Below are positions 1-8,186 of a DNA stretch of 64,000 nt, in pieces. The stretch comes from Bacillota bacterium (GTDB taxonomy: Bacteria; Bacillota; Bacilli; Paenibacillales; Paenibacillaceae). Made by a program: the position numbers and the translations under genes. The DNA is taken from contig JAEWAQ010000015.1 of NCBI GenBank assembly GCA_023391635.1, forward strand, positions 1 through 64,000. Direction: 5' to 3'. The first letter of the stretch is position 1. Every line of letters begins with the position of its first letter. The notes under the pieces were generated by a model that saw nothing but the letters and a program-made list of their open reading frames with translations, was not told the origin of the DNA and made no database searches.

Positions 1-120
1 GGTAACGGTAACGGTAATGGCAACGGTAATGGCAACGGTAATGGCAACGGTAATGGTAACGGTAATGGCAACGGCCATGGCAACGGTCACGGCAACAACC
101 ATGGCGCGGGCCCGAACTAA
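1..120 (+). CDS. C-terminal end of a Gly/Asn-repeat protein (5' truncated)
   Basis: The window opens inside an open frame that reads Gly-Asn dipeptides about a dozen times, then Gly-His/Gly-Asn, and ends HGAGPN before a TAA at 118-120. Glycine codons alternate GGT/GGC and asparagine AAC/AAT, so the DNA is itself a 6- or 12-bp tandem repeat and could change length by slippage. The domain it belongs to lies outside the window, so function is unknown. Low-complexity Gly/Asn tails occur as flexible linkers or C-terminal tails of secreted and spore-surface proteins, but nothing here decides between them. A hairpin 28 bp after the stop fits the end of its transcript. Confidence 0.6.
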   Translation, partial: GNGNGNGNGNGNGNGNGNGNGNGNGHGNGHGNNHGAGPN

Positions 121-147
121 TTCAAGGATATGGTAATCGCGTGTTTT

Positions 148-195
148 AAGGGATTGTCCCGGGGTCTGCCATGCCGGCTCTCGGGACAGTCCCTT
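148..195 (+). terminator. Terminator-like hairpin after the Gly/Asn gene
   Basis: A 13-bp stem with one G-T wobble: AAGGGATTGTCCC at 148-160 pairs with GGGACAGTCCCTT at 183-195 across a 22-base loop. There is only a weak T-rich tail (CAAGTTGTT). The position between a stop codon and the next promoter supports a terminator role. Confidence 0.5.
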
Positions 196-261
196 ACCCT
201 TCAAGTTGTTCAGACCGTACCGACATAGATACATCCATCGGTAAGCGCTTGCACCCAACTA

Positions 262-291
262 TTGACAAGCCCGAGCGTTCTGGCCTATTAT
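262..291 (+). promoter_or_regulatory. Sigma-A type promoter for the AraC regulator gene
   Basis: TTGACA at 262-267 (perfect -35), an 18-base spacer, then TATTAT at 286-291 (5 of 6 for the -10). It would drive the regulator gene starting at 430, leaving a leader of about 130 bases that contains the inverted repeat at 328-373. Confidence 0.6.
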
Positions 292-327
292 TAACCCGAA
301 CTGTCGTGTTCCCGGGAATATTAGCCA

Positions 328-373
328 AGAGCCGAAGATTGTCAACCTTGAACACGTTGGCATTTTCGGCTCT
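328..373 (+). promoter_or_regulatory. Inverted repeat in the leader of the AraC regulator gene
   Basis: AGAGCCGAAGA (328-338) is almost exactly inverted at 363-373 (TTTTCGGCTCT), 24 bases apart, followed by an AT-rich stretch. It lies downstream of the proposed promoter and upstream of the start codon, so it could be an attenuator or a regulator site. No protein partner can be named from sequence. Confidence 0.3.
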
Positions 374-429
374 ATTTATCTGTAATCGAAGAGAGACGGT
401 CCGATCACGATGCACAGGGGGCGGATGCT

Positions 430-2757
430 TTGATTTCCTCCAAGTACAAAATCAGAATTATTCTGATCGTCGGCGCGGTGCTGGTTACTTTGGCGGTAGC
501 GGGAAATACGGTCAATTACTTGAAGATGACCGGCACGATGCGCGATCAGGTGCTGGAGACGAGCACGAACAAGATCAAATCGATTCAGGCCTCGATGGAA
601 ATGGTCATCGGGGTGATGAATAACGCGCTGATGCAGGCTGCACTGGACAGCCAATTGAAGTCCTTCTCGAACCGTTATGAGCTTCTGGACATATTCGACA
701 AGCAGGACGTTTACCGCAGACTGTATCAGTTGCGATCCGCCAACAAATATTTCAACAAGCTGTACGTGTATTATTTCGATGACGCCAAGGTCATCGATTT
801 GAACGGCGCGAACGCTTCTTATCTCGATCTGGACCGAATAGACAATCGCAACATGCTAGTCAACGCCAAAGCGATCTTTGACCGAGGCAGCTATTTTAAA
901 TCGCTGTTCATATTCAACTTGCCCGTGAATGAATCCGAGACGGAGGCCGTGATGATCATGCCGGTAAACCCTGCGGAGTACAATCCGAAGGCGCTTATCA
1001 TCATGACGCTGAATAAAGCGTTCTTCCGCAGCATGCTGACGGTGGGCGATGAAACCGAACAAGCGAATGTGTACGTTCTCGATCAAGACGGACAGGTGCT
1101 GTTCGGCAAAGGCAGCGGTACGATTGCCGTCGATGATCCCGGGCTGCGGGACCGAATGAACGGCAGCATGCGGGTCGATGTCGATGGAACCCCTTATTTG
1201 ACCTCGTTCATCACCTCTAACGAAACCGGGTGGAAGTTCGTTTACGAGGTGCCGGCGAGCGTCGTATTCGACAAATTGGAGTCGACCAAGCTGTTCCTGA
1301 TCGTTCTGACGCTGGTGTCGCTCGTATACGTCGTCGTCATTACTCTGCTGGCGGCGGATGTGCTGCATCGTCCCGTTAAGAACGTGATCAAGACGCTGCT
1401 GCGAGAGAGTGATGACGGTCCTTCGGCTATCAAGGACGAAATGAGGTTTATCGAACGGAATATCGAGCATTTGATATCCGAGAAGAAGGACATTCAGCAA
1501 TTGTGGGAGGAGAATCGGCCGTTCCTGAGAAACGCCGCGCTGGAGAAACTGATCACCGTAGCTCCTTCCGAAGGGGACGATATTCCGGGCAGCCTGGAGC
1601 ATTACGGCATCCGTCTGTCCGAGGACCGTTATTACGGTGTATGTATACTGGAGATCGACCGGCTCGACTATTCCGGGAAAAAATATAACGACAAGCAAAT
1701 CGACGAACGGTTAATCCGCCACAGGGAGGCAATTGAATCTTGCGTGCAGAGGGAACAGAAGGCGGAGGCTGAAATCGTTCATTCACGCGGCAACAGCCTT
1801 ATCGTTCTCCTATGCATCGAAGAATTGGCTGAAGCGAACGCGGAGCGTCGCTGGCGGGAAGTCTCCAGCCGGATCAGCGAATGCGTTGTCGGGGAAATCG
1901 ACATTCCTTTCGTCATAGGCGCGAGCAGTCTGTGCAGCGGGATGTCCCGCATCCATGAATGCTACGAACAGGCAGGGATGGCTTGCCGTTACAAGGTGAT
2001 CGCAGGCGCCAACAAAATGATTCGTTTCCCGGATATGCCGCAGTTGAACAAAGTCGCTTACAAATATCCGTTTCACCTGGAAGAGGAGATATTCAACAGC
2101 TTGAGGCAGTCGGGCCGGGAGGCCATCGAAGCCGCGATCGTCAAGTATTTCACGTATGCCAGGGAAAACATGCAATCCTACGACCGGATCAAATATACGT
2201 TCGTTCAACTGCTGAACGATACGATGAAGGTGCTTACAGAGCTTTCGATCAACAGCGACCAGTTGTTTCCCGCGGCGGATATTTATGAACGGGTACTGTC
2301 GCTGTCGACCCTGGATGAAGCACAATCGTTCTTCCTGGACGTCTTTGACCGCATTTACGCTTATATTTCCGACCAGAAAGAGAACAACCAGAGCGATGTG
2401 GCCATGCAGATTGAGGTATACATCCGTCAGAACTATGCGAAGGAAGACATCTGCCTCGACCTGCTGGCGGAAGAAATGCATTACAGTGTCTCTTATCTGG
2501 TGAAAGTATTCAAGCAAGCGACCGGCAAGTCGATCAAGGAATTCATTACGGAGCGCAGAATCGAGAAGTCGATGGAATATCTGGCGAGCAAGGACATGAA
2601 GATCGGGGACATCGCCGCGAAGATCGGTTATTCCGACGCGCGTTCGTTCATCAACAATTTCAAGAAGATCGTCGGCATCACTCCCAATCTGTATAAATCC
2701 CGGTTGATTCACGAAGAGGTTCAGAACAAGCTGCTGATCGACGGCGCGCATCCGTAG
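430..2757 (+). CDS. Membrane-bound AraC-family transcriptional regulator
   Basis: A 775-residue protein with an N-terminal transmembrane helix (about residues 8-28), a long extracytoplasmic sensor-like region, a second transmembrane helix (about 285-310) and a C-terminal double helix-turn-helix of the AraC type (about 660-760, with CLDLLAEEMHYSVSYLVKVFK and GYSDARSFINNFKK segments). This is the layout of Paenibacillus one-component regulators related to YesS, which sense outside sugars and activate ABC importer genes. The start is TTG with AGGGGG just upstream. It is followed 119 bp later by a sugar permease gene, its likely target. The inducer is unknown. Confidence 0.85.
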   Translation: MISSKYKIRIILIVGAVLVTLAVAGNTVNYLKMTGTMRDQVLETSTNKIKSIQASMEMVIGVMNNALMQAALDSQLKSFSNRYELLDIFDKQDVYRRLYQLRSANKYFNKLYVYYFDDAKVIDLNGANASYLDLDRIDNRNMLVNAKAIFDRGSYFKSLFIFNLPVNESETEAVMIMPVNPAEYNPKALIIMTLNKAFFRSMLTVGDETEQANVYVLDQDGQVLFGKGSGTIAVDDPGLRDRMNGSMRVDVDGTPYLTSFITSNETGWKFVYEVPASVVFDKLESTKLFLIVLTLVSLVYVVVITLLAADVLHRPVKNVIKTLLRESDDGPSAIKDEMRFIERNIEHLISEKKDIQQLWEENRPFLRNAALEKLITVAPSEGDDIPGSLEHYGIRLSEDRYYGVCILEIDRLDYSGKKYNDKQIDERLIRHREAIESCVQREQKAEAEIVHSRGNSLIVLLCIEELAEANAERRWREVSSRISECVVGEIDIPFVIGASSLCSGMSRIHECYEQAGMACRYKVIAGANKMIRFPDMPQLNKVAYKYPFHLEEEIFNSLRQSGREAIEAAIVKYFTYARENMQSYDRIKYTFVQLLNDTMKVLTELSINSDQLFPAADIYERVLSLSTLDEAQSFFLDVFDRIYAYISDQKENNQSDVAMQIEVYIRQNYAKEDICLDLLAEEMHYSVSYLVKVFKQATGKSIKEFITERRIEKSMEYLASKDMKIGDIAAKIGYSDARSFINNFKKIVGITPNLYKSRLIHEEVQNKLLIDGAHP

Positions 2758-2876
2758 CAGTATGTGCGACAAAAAGCAGGAATGGCTATATATTGTCCGG
2801 CGCGAGAGCTTTATAATCCGGGATATCGAAGAGGTGGGATGCGCTTGTTCATCCCGCCGGGATTGGAGCTCAGCGT

Positions 2877-3743
2877 ATGAATGTTTGGCATGCATGGAAG
2901 GGAATGCGGTGGGGCAAAGCCGCGTATATTCGCTTAATCATCTATCTTATCCTCGTTATTATCGGCGGTATCTTTCTCGTTCCGTTCTTGACGATGCTGT
3001 TCAATGCCTTCAAAGCCGAAAGCGAGATTCTGGGCTATCCGCCGACGTTTATTCCGAGACGCGTGACATGGGACAATTACACGGCCGTCCTTGCCAACGA
3101 TTCGCTTAACATCCTCAATTCGTTAAAAAACAGCGTTTGGGTAACGATCGTCCGAACGGCGCTGACCTTGTACTTCAGCGTGCTCTGGGGTTACGTTCTG
3201 GCCAAAATCAACTTCAAGGGCCGTCGGCTATTTTTCTATATGGTACTGTCGACCATGATGGTGCCGGTCTCCGTTATTCTTCTTCCCCTGTATCAGGAGA
3301 TGGGCTGGTTCGGATTGCACGGTTCCTTGTTGTCCTTGATTATCGTCGTCAACAGTACGACGAGCTATGCCGTGTTCATCATGAAGCAGTTTATCGGCAC
3401 GATTCCCAGAGACATCATTGAAGCGGCCAAGATCGATGGCTGCTCCGAGTTTCAGATTACGCACCGCATCGTGTTCCCCTTGATCCAGAATGCCGTCAGC
3501 GCGATTAGCATCATCGTATTCTTGTACGTTTGGAATGAATTTCTATGGCCGTATATGATGCTCGACGATTCGTCCAAATATACGATCACGATCGCGATGC
3601 AATTCCTGAACGGTCGGAATTTCGTGCGGTACGGCCAACTGATGGCCGCGGCCAGCATCTCTCTTCTTCCGATTATAGCCGTATACTTCATCTTCCAGAA
3701 CAAGTTTGTCGAGGGAATTTCCATGGGCGGCGTTAAAGAATAG
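2877..3743 (+). CDS. Carbohydrate ABC transporter permease, MalG type
   Basis: A 288-residue inner-membrane permease with about six hydrophobic helices and the EAA loop (IEAAKIDGCS near residue 180) that docks to the ATPase. It ends in VEGISMGGVKE, the usual tail of MalG/LacG-type subunits of carbohydrate importers (CUT1 family). These permeases normally work as a heterodimer with a MalF-type partner and a solute-binding lipoprotein. Neither is adjacent here: upstream is a regulator and downstream a convergent unrelated gene. It therefore either pairs with subunits encoded elsewhere or is the remainder of a lost operon. The frame is complete and shows no sign of decay. Confidence 0.85.
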   Translation: MNVWHAWKGMRWGKAAYIRLIIYLILVIIGGIFLVPFLTMLFNAFKAESEILGYPPTFIPRRVTWDNYTAVLANDSLNILNSLKNSVWVTIVRTALTLYFSVLWGYVLAKINFKGRRLFFYMVLSTMMVPVSVILLPLYQEMGWFGLHGSLLSLIIVVNSTTSYAVFIMKQFIGTIPRDIIEAAKIDGCSEFQITHRIVFPLIQNAVSAISIIVFLYVWNEFLWPYMMLDDSSKYTITIAMQFLNGRNFVRYGQLMAAASISLLPIIAVYFIFQNKFVEGISMGGVKE

Positions 3744-3803
3744 GCGAAGGCAGCGACTTCATTAAGCTCGAGAACATAATTGGGTTAGCCTCGGGTTGAA
3801 GGC

Positions 3804-4283
3804 CTAGTCACGCTGAGACGCGGCTGGATTTTTTTTGCTATTCGCTTGTTTCGCCGCTTTCGAAGCTTTCTTGCCGATCTTATACGATTTGGCTGCCTTC
3901 ACGCTCTTCGTAGCTTTGAACAATTTCATCGATTTGAGAGATTTCAAGGCTTTCAGGGATTTCAAACCTTTCACCGCATTGAATCCCGTTAACGAACCGA
4001 TGCCGACGATCGCGTCCACGAACTGAGTGACGGAAATCGACGTGCCTACCGCCAGAATGCTTAGCCATTGTTCCTTGAAGAACGTACGGACGTTCTTGGC
4101 GGCGAATAACAGCACGATAAGCTCCGCGACGAAAAGCCACAAGATATAGTGGGCAACGGTATCGAGCGGCTCTTTGATTTGTTTGGAAACCGAGGTGAAG
4201 CCGATAATCGTAACGAAGACTAAATATAAGGAGAGAAGGAAAGATACAATGAGGTACCATTTTTTGATATGCATTCGTGCCAT
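3804..4283 (-). CDS. Small S1-S4-like (voltage-sensor-like) membrane protein with lysine ladder
   Basis: A 159-residue protein whose start at 4283 is set by GGGAGGA nine bases upstream; a longer frame reaching 4406 has no such site. Hydrophobic segments lie near residues 10-30, 45-62 and 73-95. Segment two (LFVAELIVLLFA) followed by a charged link and WLSILAVGTSI resembles S2-S3 of the ion-transport (voltage-gated channel) fold. From residue 105 to 138 a lysine occurs at every third position, 12 in a row, like an extended S4 helix. There is no pore domain; the tail is Lys/Ala-rich. It could be a pore-less voltage-sensor relative or an unrelated membrane protein with a basic tail. Assignment rests on pattern only. 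Confidence 0.6.
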   Translation of the reverse strand: MARMHIKKWYLIVSFLLSLYLVFVTIIGFTSVSKQIKEPLDTVAHYILWLFVAELIVLLFAAKNVRTFFKEQWLSILAVGTSISVTQFVDAIVGIGSLTGFNAVKGLKSLKALKSLKSMKLFKATKSVKAAKSYKIGKKASKAAKQANSKKNPAASQRD

Positions 4284-4508
4284 GTCGAATTCCTCCCGCG
4301 TACAAAAGTGTAGCACTTTCGCGGAAGGCAGACCAGCGTTATTCAGTTGAATTTCACATGGCAAATTGCGTTTATGCGATTTTCCCAAGCGGCATTCCCA
4401 TGGCAAATCCGATACATCGGATTATTGCTATTTACATTCCGCAGTGAATCGCTGCAGCCTAGAATAACCTATAGGTGAGGATGATTACGAGCGAAGGGGC
4501 ATCCGATC

Positions 4509-5864
4509 ATGCATGCCAAAGACAAAGCGATTAACGGCCGCAGCATCCAAGTGGATCCGACGTTTCCTTATTATCGCGAGCGGTCGGCATTGAGCGTTGC
4601 GGAAGAAATTCGACTGGCCGGCTATGATATCGTGCATTATTTCGTCGTCAACGAACATCGCGTCAACCGTGCGTTGATCGATGCATTCCAGTCTTGCGGG
4701 ATCAGCGTATGGGCGATGGTGCTCGGCAACGGCACGTTCTCTACCGACAAGTACCCGGCCGAATGGCTGTCCTGGCAGATGGGGATGGTGAAGCCGGTGA
4801 ACGACGGGTATACGCGGTTGAGCCCCTTCAGCGAAGGTTACCGCAAGTGGAAGAAGGCGGCCGTCGCGGAGTTGGTGTACCTTTATCCGTTCGACGGGAT
4901 CGAGATCGCGGAGCCTTATTTTCCCGAGTGGGACGGCATACGTCGGGGCGTCTACGGCGATGTGGGCCCACTGGCCGCGGAGGCGTTCCGCGCCTATTGC
5001 GGCTACGACATGCCGGAGTTCGCCGATACCCGCTCGCCGCGGTACTATAAGAAGATTCCTGATGTGTACGAACGATGGGTGAAGTTCCGCGTCGATGCCG
5101 TGAACGGTTTCGTGGACGATCTGATCAACGGCAGCGGAGGCGCCCGATCGGCACGGCCCGACATCGCGGTAGCGACGTGGTCGCTCGCGGTCCGAGGTGG
5201 GGAGCGCTCCGCTGCGCTGCTCCGGGAGTTGCAGGGGCTGGAAGCGTCGTCCATGATAGCGAAGGTGAAGCCGGACATCCATTATTTGCAGACCCACTGG
5301 CCCGATTGGACACGGAGCGATCTGCCGCCCGACTATATCCACGAGTATGCCCCGTTCGTCCGCGAAATCCGCGCGGCACACCCGGCATTGCCCCTGGGCG
5401 TGCAGGCGGATATCGGGTCCGCCCGGAACATGGTCAAGAGCGGAGGCTGGTGGCGGTCGATGCAGACAGTGGCGCAGCGGTTGGGCTACGGTACGACTAC
5501 GGCCTATGAATATCATATCGGAGGATACATGTACGAGGAGAGGCCGATGCCGGTGAAGGCCGTGCGAACGGCCTGGAACGAGATCGTCATCAGCTTCAAC
5601 AAGCGGATTGACGAGGCGAGCTGTCGGCCGCCCGAGCGCGTGTTTCGATTCCGGCGGGAGGACGGCGAGCCTGTTCCGGTCATCGTGCAAGCCGTGCGAA
5701 CGGACGGCAACCGGGTCGCGCTGCGCTCGGCGGATTATCCGGACGCGGACCTCGTAGTGGAACTGAACGGGGCCATTCGGGATACGCCGAAGCTGTGGCT
5801 GTTCAAGGACAAGGCGCCGAATACGAGCGCTGCCGGGGCCGAGGTGGCGGTGCAGCAGGGCTAA
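4509..5864 (+). CDS. Putative TIM-barrel, glycoside-hydrolase-like protein
   Basis: A 451-residue soluble protein without signal peptide; ATG at 4509 follows GAAGGGG by eight bases. The sequence alternates predicted strands and helices, with motifs such as FDGIEIAEPYFPEW, HYLQTHWPDW and LGVQADIG that look like strand ends of a (beta/alpha)8 barrel carrying Glu/Asp residues, as in glycoside-hydrolase-like families. A smaller C-terminal domain of about 70 residues follows. No catalytic pair can be assigned with certainty. It stands alone between two minus-strand genes, so the context gives little help beyond a region rich in carbohydrate genes. A sugar-active role is an inference. Confidence 0.55.
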   Translation: MHAKDKAINGRSIQVDPTFPYYRERSALSVAEEIRLAGYDIVHYFVVNEHRVNRALIDAFQSCGISVWAMVLGNGTFSTDKYPAEWLSWQMGMVKPVNDGYTRLSPFSEGYRKWKKAAVAELVYLYPFDGIEIAEPYFPEWDGIRRGVYGDVGPLAAEAFRAYCGYDMPEFADTRSPRYYKKIPDVYERWVKFRVDAVNGFVDDLINGSGGARSARPDIAVATWSLAVRGGERSAALLRELQGLEASSMIAKVKPDIHYLQTHWPDWTRSDLPPDYIHEYAPFVREIRAAHPALPLGVQADIGSARNMVKSGGWWRSMQTVAQRLGYGTTTAYEYHIGGYMYEERPMPVKAVRTAWNEIVISFNKRIDEASCRPPERVFRFRREDGEPVPVIVQAVRTDGNRVALRSADYPDADLVVELNGAIRDTPKLWLFKDKAPNTSAAGAEVAVQQG

Positions 5865-5989
5865 GCCCGGTTTGTGAAGCGCGATGCTTAAGATGACTTT
5901 TGGTAAATGAAACGGAGGAGGACGGGAAAAACATGGTGAGCAGCAGTACAATCAAAGGAGGGAATTCGGGAGGGTAATACCGAGGGGAG

Positions 5990-6619
5990 TTACGACTTCA
6001 GCGCTTCGTTCGTAATTGTGGCGATATCGATGGGGGATCTCGATCCTTCGCTCACCATATCGGGCAAAATATTCTGCAGGAAGTAATCGACACAGTGAAG
6101 TTTGATTTCTTTGATCTTAATGAGCGCAGACCGGTACATGACGACGAATTCTTTTTCCGTATTGCCTCGAATCAGCTCTGCGAAAGCCTCGTATACTTGA
6201 TCCAGCTTATCTGCGACCTCCAGGATTTTGCCTTCCACCGAATCGTCCTTGCCTTCGCGCAGCTGTCTGCGGAAGATGGGCTGGAATTCCCCCGGGATCT
6301 GCTCGTCGATGAAATGATCGACCATTCCTTCTTCCACTCTTTGCAGCATGGCTCGCAGTTCCAGCGAATAATGCTTCACCGGCGTCTTGATGTCCCCGAT
6401 GAAGATTTCGCCGTAATCGTGGCTGCTCGTGATCTCGTACAGCTTCTTCCAATCGACGGCGACACCGTGGCTTTCTTCGATATCCGCCAATGTTTTCGCA
6501 TACTGGACGACTTTCCAGGAATGGGCCGATACGCTGTGCTCCTGAAATTTGAATTTGCCCGGGCAGCGTGTGATGCGCTCCAGATCGGTCAGCGATTGGA
6601 AATAAGTGTGAATGCCCAT
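5990..6619 (-). CDS. HD-domain protein, YfbR-like 5'-nucleotidase family
   Basis: A 209-residue cytosolic protein with the metal-dependent phosphohydrolase HD signature: a first His in EHSVSAHSW (about 28-35), the HD pair in SSHDYGEIFIGD (about 66-77), and a later Asp in EVADKLDQVYEAF. This arrangement matches the YfbR-type deoxynucleoside 5'-monophosphatases, which bind a divalent metal and remove phosphate from dNMPs. The length is typical of the family. The start ATG at 6619 has AAAGGAG upstream. It is transcribed alone, from a promoter containing an 11-bp palindrome. The family is clear; the exact substrate is not. Confidence 0.8.
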   Translation of the reverse strand: MGIHTYFQSLTDLERITRCPGKFKFQEHSVSAHSWKVVQYAKTLADIEESHGVAVDWKKLYEITSSHDYGEIFIGDIKTPVKHYSLELRAMLQRVEEGMVDHFIDEQIPGEFQPIFRRQLREGKDDSVEGKILEVADKLDQVYEAFAELIRGNTEKEFVVMYRSALIKIKEIKLHCVDYFLQNILPDMVSEGSRSPIDIATITNEALKS

Positions 6620-6659
6620 GGGATGAGCTCCTTTCCATAAGGATATATTGTGAGGTGCC

Positions 6660-6687
6660 TATCTACAGTGTAGGTGTTGATTGTTAA
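6660..6687 (-). promoter_or_regulatory. Promoter of the HD-domain gene with a palindrome
   Basis: On the minus strand TTAACA (complement of 6682-6687), a 16-base spacer and TAGATA (complement of 6660-6665) make a plausible sigma-A promoter. The perfect 11-bp palindrome CTACAGTGTAG at 6663-6673 overlaps the -10 end of the spacer, where a repressor could act. Confidence 0.4.
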
Positions 6688-6799
6688 TCGGGTATTATCG
6701 GAATGTAATCCGAACGTCTTGAATGTGAGCCTGTTGCTGTTCCACCAGATGATACATGGCGGATTGTGGAATAGAGCATAGTATTTCATAAATCCGTCA

Positions 6800-6828
6800 T
6801 TGTCAAGGCCAGTCCGCTGTTGTACAAT
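6800..6828 (+). promoter_or_regulatory. Sigma-A type promoter for the SBP-kinase-regulator operon
   Basis: TTGTCA at 6800-6805, a 17-base spacer and TACAAT at 6823-6828, each one mismatch from consensus, lie 32 bp before the binding-protein start at 6861. Confidence 0.6.
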
Positions 6829-6860
6829 TCCGGCACATCGGATTTGCGGGGGAGGTCCAT

Positions 6861-8186
6861 ATGGGCAACAAGTTAAGCTGCATTCATCATCTGACCTTGA
6901 TCATGGCGGTATTCCTGTTCCTTACCGGTTGCACGTCAAGCATCGATAAAAATACGGACCCGGGGACGGAATCGGAGTCCGACCCCGCTGCCGGGGATAT
7001 TCACTTGAGTATCGCCACATGGTCCGGAGGCGAGAGTTGGAAGCTGCAGCAACAAGTCGCGGATCGTTATATGAGCAAGCATCCGAACGTTCATGTCACG
7101 CTTCGGCGAATCCAATATGAGCATTATAAGGATACCGTCTTGTCGCAAGCGGAGGCCGGCTCGGCGGATGACCTCATCCTGCTGGACAATTGGCTGCTTG
7201 CGCCATTGGCCGAAGCGGGAGTCATAACGGATCTGACGCCGTATATCCAGAGTTCGAACGGCATTCACACAGCGGATTATTATCAGCCGATTCTGCAATT
7301 CGGTCAATTCAGGGACAAGCCGTATGCGCTGCCGAAGGATTGGAGCAATATGAGCGTTCTGTACAACAAGTCCATCTTCGATGAGGCAGGCATTCCTTAC
7401 CCGACATCCGGCTGGACATGGGAAGAGCTGGTCAGAACAGCCGGATTGTTAACCGCTCGTCACGATGGGACGACGGCGCAATGGGGACTCGGATTTCATC
7501 TGCCGACGCAAGACTACTTGCAGCCGCTTCTGCTTGCCTATAGCGATGGGATCATTCGACCGGACGGCTGGCAATACGAAGGTTATATGAATAGCGAGGG
7601 GATGCGGCAAGCCCTTCAGCTATTCAGCGGCGCATGGCGGGATGGCATCTTAACGTTCTTCAGAGTCGATCCGGATGTTGACACGTTCGCTGACGGCAAG
7701 GTAGCCATGGTGGTGACGGGGCGTTGGAGTATTGAGCAATACAAGAAAATGGGTTCGCTCTCCTTCGGCGCCGTACAGCTTCCTGTCGGTCCGAAAGGGT
7801 ATGGCAATATGATCTTCTTCGGCGGGTGGGGGTTGAACGAGCATTCCAAACATAAGGCCGCTGCCTGGGATTTGCTGAAATATATGTCCGGCCCGGAAGG
7901 CTCCCGCGTGTTCGGAGATTACGGCTTCTCGGCGAACAAGCTCGTCGCAGAAGAGAAGGGGCAGACCTTGGATCCCGATTTCCGGGTATTCATGGACGAT
8001 TTATCGAGCATCAAAACACCTCCCGAATATTACGATCCGTTCTTCCTGGATACGGGAGCTCCGGCTCTTCAAGCGGTATTGGAACGAATCGTGAACGACT
8101 CTCCCCCGTTTGATCTGCAGCAGGCGTTGGACGAAGCCGCCAGGAAAGCGGACGAACTGCTAGCGGTAAGGAGCTCTCGCCGATGA
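6861..8186 (+). CDS. Lipoprotein solute-binding protein, probable sensor subunit
   Basis: A 441-residue family 1 extracellular solute-binding protein. The signal peptide ends in the lipobox FLTGC (Cys about residue 24), so the mature protein is anchored outside the membrane. Typical binding-protein segments follow (YALPKDWSNMSVLYNKSIFDEAG split by the hinge, then GGWGLNEHSKHKAAAWDLLKYM). Its stop overlaps the start of the histidine kinase by four bases, and the permeases come later behind a terminator. A second, separate binding protein (13502) sits next to those permeases. This suggests the first one presents ligand to the kinase, as in XylFII-LytS type three-component systems, instead of feeding the transporter. 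That role is inferred from gene order. Confidence 0.85.
   Translation: MGNKLSCIHHLTLIMAVFLFLTGCTSSIDKNTDPGTESESDPAAGDIHLSIATWSGGESWKLQQQVADRYMSKHPNVHVTLRRIQYEHYKDTVLSQAEAGSADDLILLDNWLLAPLAEAGVITDLTPYIQSSNGIHTADYYQPILQFGQFRDKPYALPKDWSNMSVLYNKSIFDEAGIPYPTSGWTWEELVRTAGLLTARHDGTTAQWGLGFHLPTQDYLQPLLLAYSDGIIRPDGWQYEGYMNSEGMRQALQLFSGAWRDGILTFFRVDPDVDTFADGKVAMVVTGRWSIEQYKKMGSLSFGAVQLPVGPKGYGNMIFFGGWGLNEHSKHKAAAWDLLKYMSGPEGSRVFGDYGFSANKLVAEEKGQTLDPDFRVFMDDLSSIKTPPEYYDPFFLDTGAPALQAVLERIVNDSPPFDLQQALDEAARKADELLAVRSSRR

Noticed and set aside
1..120. Possible CRISPR or minisatellite array
   Set aside because: Units are 6-12 bp without spacers and are in frame as Gly-Asn codons up to a stop; a coding repeat.
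1810..2895. 361-codon minus-strand frame
   Set aside because: It lies wholly over the AraC regulator, uses codons antisense to it, and has no family match or ribosome site; a shadow frame in GC-rich DNA.
3804..4406. Longer 200-codon form of the S1-S4-like gene
   Set aside because: The extra 41 residues are hydrophilic with no ribosome site, while GGGAGGA marks the start at 4283.
4485..5951. 488-codon minus-strand frame
   Set aside because: Antisense to the TIM-barrel gene, His/Arg/Leu-rich as expected of complement translation; no domain seen.
5933..5977. 14-codon frame after GGAGGAGG
   Set aside because: Spacing to the purine run is too long and the peptide is Gly/Ser-rich with no context; more likely chance.
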